Below, piece by piece: positions 60,061 through 64,000 of a stretch of 64,000 bases of DNA. The notes under the pieces were generated by a model that was given only the letters and a program-made list of their open reading frames with translations, did not search any database and was not told where the DNA came from. The position numbers and the translations under genes were made by a program. The stretch is from AR5 sp041499965. Its GTDB lineage: Bacteria; Methylomirabilota; Methylomirabilia; Rokubacteriales; CSP1-6. Numbering within the stretch: position 1 is the first letter of the stretch; every line of letters begins with the position of its first letter. The DNA lies in contig JBGQLG010000008.1 of assembly GCA_041499965.1 (NCBI GenBank), positions 1 through 64,000 on the forward strand, given 5' to 3'.

Positions 60061-61037
60061 CGGGCGCCCTCCGCCAGACCCACCGCGCCGCACGCGCTCA
60101 GGATCGCCGTCGCCGCGCGGCCGGCTCCCCGCCCGTCCACGGCGTTGCGCCCGCGCGCGGCGAGCGTCCGACGGAGCGTCGCGTCGCCCGCCACGCGCGC
60201 GATCGCCGCCTCCAGCGACCGCTCGGCGGCCACGATGAGCCCGGCGCGCGCCATCTCACCGACGTTGAGCGTCTGGTTGTCGGCCAGCACCGTCGCCACC
60301 ACGGGCACGCCCGAGGCCAGGCACTCGTAGAGCGTCATCCCGCCGCCGCTCACGACCACGTCGGCACGCGCGATGAGCGGCCGCAGCGAGGGCAGCCCGC
60401 GATGCACGGTGACCGGGCCGCCGGCGAGCTCCGGCGTCGGCACGACCGTGGCCACGTCGATCGCCGCCGCGGGCACGGCGCGCCGCACCGCCGCGACGGC
60501 CGTCGCCAGCAGCGGCGCCGTATCGGCGTCGCCCCCGAGCGTCACCAGCACACGCCGGACCGCGTCCACCGGCGCGCGGGTCACCGGCTCGCCGAACGCG
60601 GGATCGAGCAGCGCGTACTGGGGACCGAGCAGCCGCACCGTGTCGGGATCGGTGCGATAGGCCAGGCGCGCCGCGGGCCAGCCACCGTTGACGACGATCG
60701 AGACCGGCAACACGCGGTCGGCGAGGTCGTCCACCGCGACGACGCACGGGACCTGGGCGCGGAGATCGCGCAGCATCGCCTCGTCGGCTCGATAGGAATC
60801 GACGACCACGGCGTCGGGACGTCGCGCGTCGAGAGCCGCGCGCAGCGCCGATCGGTCGGCGAGCCAGTCGAGCGCCACGGCCGGCGCCGGCTCCCATCCC
60901 TCGCCGGCGACGCGCAGATCCACGGTGGCGCCGGCGGCCGCCAGCGCCGTCGCCAGGGCCTGGCAGCGGCGCAGGTGCCCGAGGCCGACGCCGCGGCCCG
61001 CCTCGGCCAGGACGGTGACGACGGGCCCCGGGGTCAT
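60057..61037 (-). CDS. pseG: UDP-2,4-diacetamido-2,4,6-trideoxy-altropyranose hydrolase (PseG-like)
   Basis: The 326-residue GT-B-like hydrolase removes UDP before PseI. The family N-terminus VVTVLAEAGRGVGLGHLRRCQALATAL contains the catalytic GxGHxxR region (His21). DAVVVDSYRADEAML, VVNGGWPAARL, VTLGGDADTAPL and DVVVSGGGMTLYECLASGVPVVA are typical of PseG/SpsG. Length is a little below 350. It overlaps pseC by four bases (ATGA). Confidence 0.87.
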   Translation of the reverse strand: MTPGPVVTVLAEAGRGVGLGHLRRCQALATALAAAGATVDLRVAGEGWEPAPAVALDWLADRSALRAALDARRPDAVVVDSYRADEAMLRDLRAQVPCVVAVDDLADRVLPVSIVVNGGWPAARLAYRTDPDTVRLLGPQYALLDPAFGEPVTRAPVDAVRRVLVTLGGDADTAPLLATAVAAVRRAVPAAAIDVATVVPTPELAGGPVTVHRGLPSLRPLIARADVVVSGGGMTLYECLASGVPVVATVLADNQTLNVGEMARAGLIVAAERSLEAAIARVAGDATLRRTLAARGRNAVDGRGAGRAATAILSACGAVGLAEGAR

Positions 61038-62224
61038 CGCTGGTAGTGCCCCAGGACCTTCCACAGCGCGGCCACGACGTCCTCGACGTCGGCGTCGGTC
61101 ATGCCGGGGAAGATGGGCAGCGAGAAGATGCGAGACGTCGCGTCCTCGGCGACCGGGCACAGCCCGCGGGCATAGCCCAGCCGTGCGTAGTAGGGATGCC
61201 AGTACGCCGGCACGTAGTGCATCGTCACGCCGATGCCCTCGGCTCGCAACGCGGTGAACACCGCGTCGCGTCCCACGCGCAGCCGTGGGGGCTCGACCAG
61301 CACCGGGAAGATGTGCCAGGCGTGCCGCACGTCGGGCGCAATGCGCGGCACCGCCAGCCCGGGCAGGTCCTTCAGCGCGACGACGTACCGCTCGGCGATC
61401 GCCTCGCGCTTGGCCAGGAACTGGCCGAGCTTGGGGAGCTGCGAGAGGCCCAGCGCGCACTGGATGTCGGTCAGGCGGTAGTTGAACCCCAGATCGACCA
61501 TCGGCGACCACAGCGCGCCGCTGGCCTGGCGATCGGCGCTGTCGACGGCAATGCCGTGGTTGCGGAACCGGCGCAGCCGCCGGGCCAGCTCGTCGTCGTC
61601 GGTCGTCACCACGCCGCCCTCCCCGGTGGTCACGTGCTTGACGGGATGGAGGCTGAAGATCGTCAGGTCGCTCAGCGAGCCGACCGGCCGCCCGGCCGCC
61701 TCGGCCCCGAGCGCGTGGGCGGCGTCCTCGACGACGAGCACGCCCCGCCGGCGGGCCAGCGCCCGGAGGGTGTCGAGCTCGCACGGCTGGCCGGCGAAGT
61801 CCACCGGCGCCAGCACGCGCGTCTTCGGGGTCAGCGCGGCCTCGGCACACGCGGGATCGAGGTTCAGCGTGTCGGCGCGGATGTCGGCAAAGACGGGCCG
61901 CGCGCCGAGATAGAGGGCGGCGTTGGACGTGCCCACGAAGGTCAGCGGCGTGGTCACGACCTCGTCGCCGGCGCCGACGCCCGCCGCGAACATCGCCGCG
62001 TGCAGCGCCGCCGTCCCCGAGCTGACCGCCACGGCGTGGCGGGCGCCCACCCGCGCCGCGAAGCAGGCCTCGAACTCGGCCACCGTGGGCCCGGTGGTGA
62101 GGAACGTCCCGCGCAGCACCGCGGTCACGGCGGCGACGTCGTCGTCGCCGATGAGCTGGCGACCGTACGGCAGCAGGGCGGCCCGCACCGGCCGTCCCCC
62201 CTCGATGGCCAGGCGCTCACCCAC
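61034..62224 (-). CDS. pseC: UDP-4-amino-4,6-dideoxy-N-acetyl-altrosamine transaminase (PseC-like)
   Basis: The 396-residue DegT-family aminotransferase has the PLP lysine Lys196 in SLHPVKHVTTGEGG, the phosphate-site AVSSGTAALHAAM and the DxxQ/H motif EDAAHALGA. It aminates the 4-keto sugar produced by PseB. YRLTDIQCALGLSQL and HIFPVLVEPP fit PseC. The start is GTG at 62224 in an 8-base overlap with the pseB stop. Order pseB-pseC-pseG is standard for these clusters. Confidence 0.88.
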   Translation of the reverse strand: MGERLAIEGGRPVRAALLPYGRQLIGDDDVAAVTAVLRGTFLTTGPTVAEFEACFAARVGARHAVAVSSGTAALHAAMFAAGVGAGDEVVTTPLTFVGTSNAALYLGARPVFADIRADTLNLDPACAEAALTPKTRVLAPVDFAGQPCELDTLRALARRRGVLVVEDAAHALGAEAAGRPVGSLSDLTIFSLHPVKHVTTGEGGVVTTDDDELARRLRRFRNHGIAVDSADRQASGALWSPMVDLGFNYRLTDIQCALGLSQLPKLGQFLAKREAIAERYVVALKDLPGLAVPRIAPDVRHAWHIFPVLVEPPRLRVGRDAVFTALRAEGIGVTMHYVPAYWHPYYARLGYARGLCPVAEDATSRIFSLPIFPGMTDADVEDVVAALWKVLGHYQR

Positions 62225-63203
62225 GCGCCAGCTCCTGCATCTGGGCCGGCGACAGCCAGTGCCCGTTGGTCTCGCTCGAGTAGCGGAAGCCGGTGCCCGG
62301 CCGCTTGCCGCCCTCCAACCCGGTGAAGGCCCACGAGGGATAGATCGGCTCCAGCACGAACATGTCGTCGTGCTCGACGACCTGGCGGCTCTCCTCCTCG
62401 GCGATGAGCGTCTCGTGCAGCTTCTCGCCGGGGCGGATGCCGATCACGTCCACCCGGCAGCCGGGCGCCACCGAGTCGACCAGGTCGAGGATTCGCATGC
62501 TGGGGATCTTGGGCACGAAGATCTCGCCGCCGTGCATCAGCTCCGTGCAGCGGACGGCGAAGCCCACGCCCTCCTCCAGACGCAGCCAGAAGCGCGTCAT
62601 GCCGGGATCCGTCACCGTGACCGTGCCCGTCGCTCGCTGGGCGGCGAACAGCGGGATGACGCTCCCGCGGCTGCCGATGACGTTGCCGTACCGGACCACG
62701 CTGAAGATCGTGCCGCGGCCGTAGCCGTAGGCGTTGCCCTGCACGAAGAGCTTCTCGGCGCAGAGCTTGGTGGCACCGTACAGGTTGATCGGGTTGACCG
62801 CCTTGTCGGTGCTGATGGCCATCACCCGCTTGACGCCCTGGTCGATGGCGGCGTCGATGACGTTCTGGGCGCCGATGACGTTGGTCTGGATGGCCTCGAA
62901 CGGATTGTACTCGCAGGAGGGGATCTGCTTGAGCGCCGCGGCGTGGACGACCACGTCGATGCCGTGCATGGCCCGCTGCAGCCGGTCGCGATCGCGGACG
63001 TCGCCGACGAAGAAGCGCAGCGAGGGATGCTTGAGCCGCGCCATCATCTCCGACTGCTTGAGCTCGTCGCGGCTGAAGACGACCAGCCGGCGCGGCCGGT
63101 ATCGTTCCAGCATGACGTCGACAAACTTGTTGCCGAACGACCCGGTACCCCCGGTCACCAGCACCGCCGCCTCGCTCCAGTCGAGCGCGCCCCTCACCGT
63201 CAC
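62217..63203 (-). CDS. pseB: UDP-N-acetylglucosamine 4,6-dehydratase (inverting), PseB-like
   Basis: The 328-residue extended short-chain dehydrogenase is the first enzyme of the pseudaminate route. The NADP motif TGGTGSFGNKFVDV is at 17-30 and the catalytic set is Asp133-Lys134 (ISTDKAVNP) with Tyr142 and Lys146 (YGATK), one residue off the numbering of H. pylori FlaA1, which replaces the usual Thr-Asp pair of retaining dehydratases. GNVIGSRGSVIPLF and KIPSMRILDL are family marks. The start is GTG at 63203. The ABC exporter gene upstream ends 16 bases away. Confidence 0.9.
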   Translation of the reverse strand: MTVRGALDWSEAAVLVTGGTGSFGNKFVDVMLERYRPRRLVVFSRDELKQSEMMARLKHPSLRFFVGDVRDRDRLQRAMHGIDVVVHAAALKQIPSCEYNPFEAIQTNVIGAQNVIDAAIDQGVKRVMAISTDKAVNPINLYGATKLCAEKLFVQGNAYGYGRGTIFSVVRYGNVIGSRGSVIPLFAAQRATGTVTVTDPGMTRFWLRLEEGVGFAVRCTELMHGGEIFVPKIPSMRILDLVDSVAPGCRVDVIGIRPGEKLHETLIAEEESRQVVEHDDMFVLEPIYPSWAFTGLEGGKRPGTGFRYSSETNGHWLSPAQMQELARG

Positions 63204-63219
63204 GGGTCCCCCGCCGCGC

Positions 63220-64000
63220 TCACCGCACGCGCTCCAGCGCGGCGGTGTCGCCGAATTGCAGGCGATGCAGATGGCGGTACGTCTCGCTCCGCTCCAGCAG
63301 CTCCGCGTGCCGTCCCACCGCCTCCACGCCTGCGCGGCCGAGCACGACGATGCGGTCGGCCCGCAGCACCGTGGACAGGCGGTGGGCGATCACCAGCGCG
63401 GTCGTGCCCTGCACCGCCCGGTCGATGGCCTCCCAGACCACGCGCTCCGACTCGCTGTCGAGCGCGCTGGTGGCCTCGTCGAGCACGAGGACGGCGGGCC
63501 GGCCGACCACCGCCCGCGCGATGGCGACACGCTGGCGCTGGCCGCCCGACAGGCGGATGCCGCGATCACCGACCAGCGTGGCGTAGCCGTCCGGCAGCTC
63601 CGTGACGAAGTCGTGGGCGTTGGCCACCCGGGCGGCGCGGAGCACCTCGGCCTCGTCCAGTCCCTCGCGGCCGTAGACGATGTTGTCGCGGATGGTGGTG
63701 TTGAAGAGCAGCGCCTCCTGGGAGACGACGCCGAACAGTCGCCGGTACTCGGCCTGGCGCAGGGTGCGCACGTCGCGTCCGTCGAGCGACACCACGCCCG
63801 TCACCGGATCGTAGAACCGCAGCAGCAGGTCGGCCACGGTGGACTTGCCCACGCCGCTGGCGCCCACCAGCGCCACCATCTCGCCGCGGACGATCTCGAA
63901 GCTCACGCCCTGCAGCACCGGCTCGTCGCCGTAGCTGAACGACACGTCGGCGAAGACGATGCGGTCGCGGAACTCCCCGACGGGTTCGGTGCCGTCGGTC
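63220..64000 (-). CDS. ABC exporter (MsbA-like), C-terminal part, cut by the window end
   Basis: The gene runs off the right edge; only the nucleotide-binding domain is seen. It has Walker A LVGASGVGKST, Q-loop VVSQEALLFNTTIRDNIVYG, signature LSGGQRQRVAIARAVV, Walker B VLVLDEATSALDSESERVV and switch His in IAHRLST. This is the layout of half-size exporters fused to their membrane domain, such as MsbA/lipid A-core or polysaccharide exporters. Its place at the head of the glycan operon suggests export of the lipid-linked product. The membrane domain and start lie beyond the window. Confidence 0.88.
   Translation of the reverse strand, partial: TDGTEPVGEFRDRIVFADVSFSYGDEPVLQGVSFEIVRGEMVALVGASGVGKSTVADLLLRFYDPVTGVVSLDGRDVRTLRQAEYRRLFGVVSQEALLFNTTIRDNIVYGREGLDEAEVLRAARVANAHDFVTELPDGYATLVGDRGIRLSGGQRQRVAIARAVVGRPAVLVLDEATSALDSESERVVWEAIDRAVQGTTALVIAHRLSTVLRADRIVVLGRAGVEAVGRHAELLERSETYRHLHRLQFGDTAALERVR

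Overview
The window is about 70% G+C and comes from a Gram-negative (diderm) bacterium: it carries a BamD-type outer-membrane lipoprotein, MltG, KdsC, an O-antigen-type ligase and a long surface-polysaccharide locus. Lysine/diaminopimelate synthesis uses LL-diaminopimelate aminotransferase (DapL) with DapA and DapB. From the G+C content, gene mix and DapL I would guess an uncultivated soil or groundwater lineage such as Methylomirabilota/Rokubacteria or a deltaproteobacterium-like group. This is inference; there is no rRNA or tRNA in the window to test it.

Left part (1-28 kb, mostly + strand) is housekeeping: bamD, threonine aldolase and two Opp/Dpp ATPases (0.1-4.0 kb); a minus-strand M23 peptidase facing them; an aspartate-family block alaC - hom - two membrane proteins - lysC - zinc dehydrogenase - dksA-like (5.6-12.7 kb); competence genes comEA-comEC; dapL; then a minus-strand unit of a stand-alone, divergent RNA polymerase alpha subunit and a small secreted protein (17.6-18.9 kb). 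From a divergent promoter region follow mltG, plsC, argH, an unusual lipoprotein, dapA, dapB, a frameshifted FAH-family gene, folB, folK, and an ECF sigma factor with its probable membrane anti-sigma partner (to 28.05 kb).

Right part (28.5-64 kb) lies entirely on the minus strand and is one surface-glycan locus, read from right to left. It starts (63.2 kb) with the end of an MsbA-like ABC exporter, then an almost complete pseudaminic-acid-type nonulosonate pathway (PseB, PseC, PseG, an unknown transferase-like protein, PseI, a PseH-like GNAT), then tailoring genes (NodU-type carbamoyltransferase, hexapeptide acyltransferase, PIG-L deacetylase, B12-type radical SAM), an oxidoreductase, and a fusion of an SpsF-type cytidylyltransferase with a class III aminotransferase. 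Next come five methyltransferases and seven glycosyltransferases in two blocks, a second B12-type radical SAM, a ColD-like 3-dehydratase next to a GDP-fucose-synthase-like reductase, a polytopic membrane protein, the initiating sugar-phosphate transferase, the ligase and kdsC. Many junctions are 4-base NTGA overlaps, which points to translational coupling in long transcripts.

Five of the gene-free gaps are filled by large inverted repeats with 37-63 bp arms. Three of these (at 4.1, 15.6 and 51.9 kb) have different arms but share the same central C-rich core. No transposase, CRISPR array, tRNA or rRNA was found.
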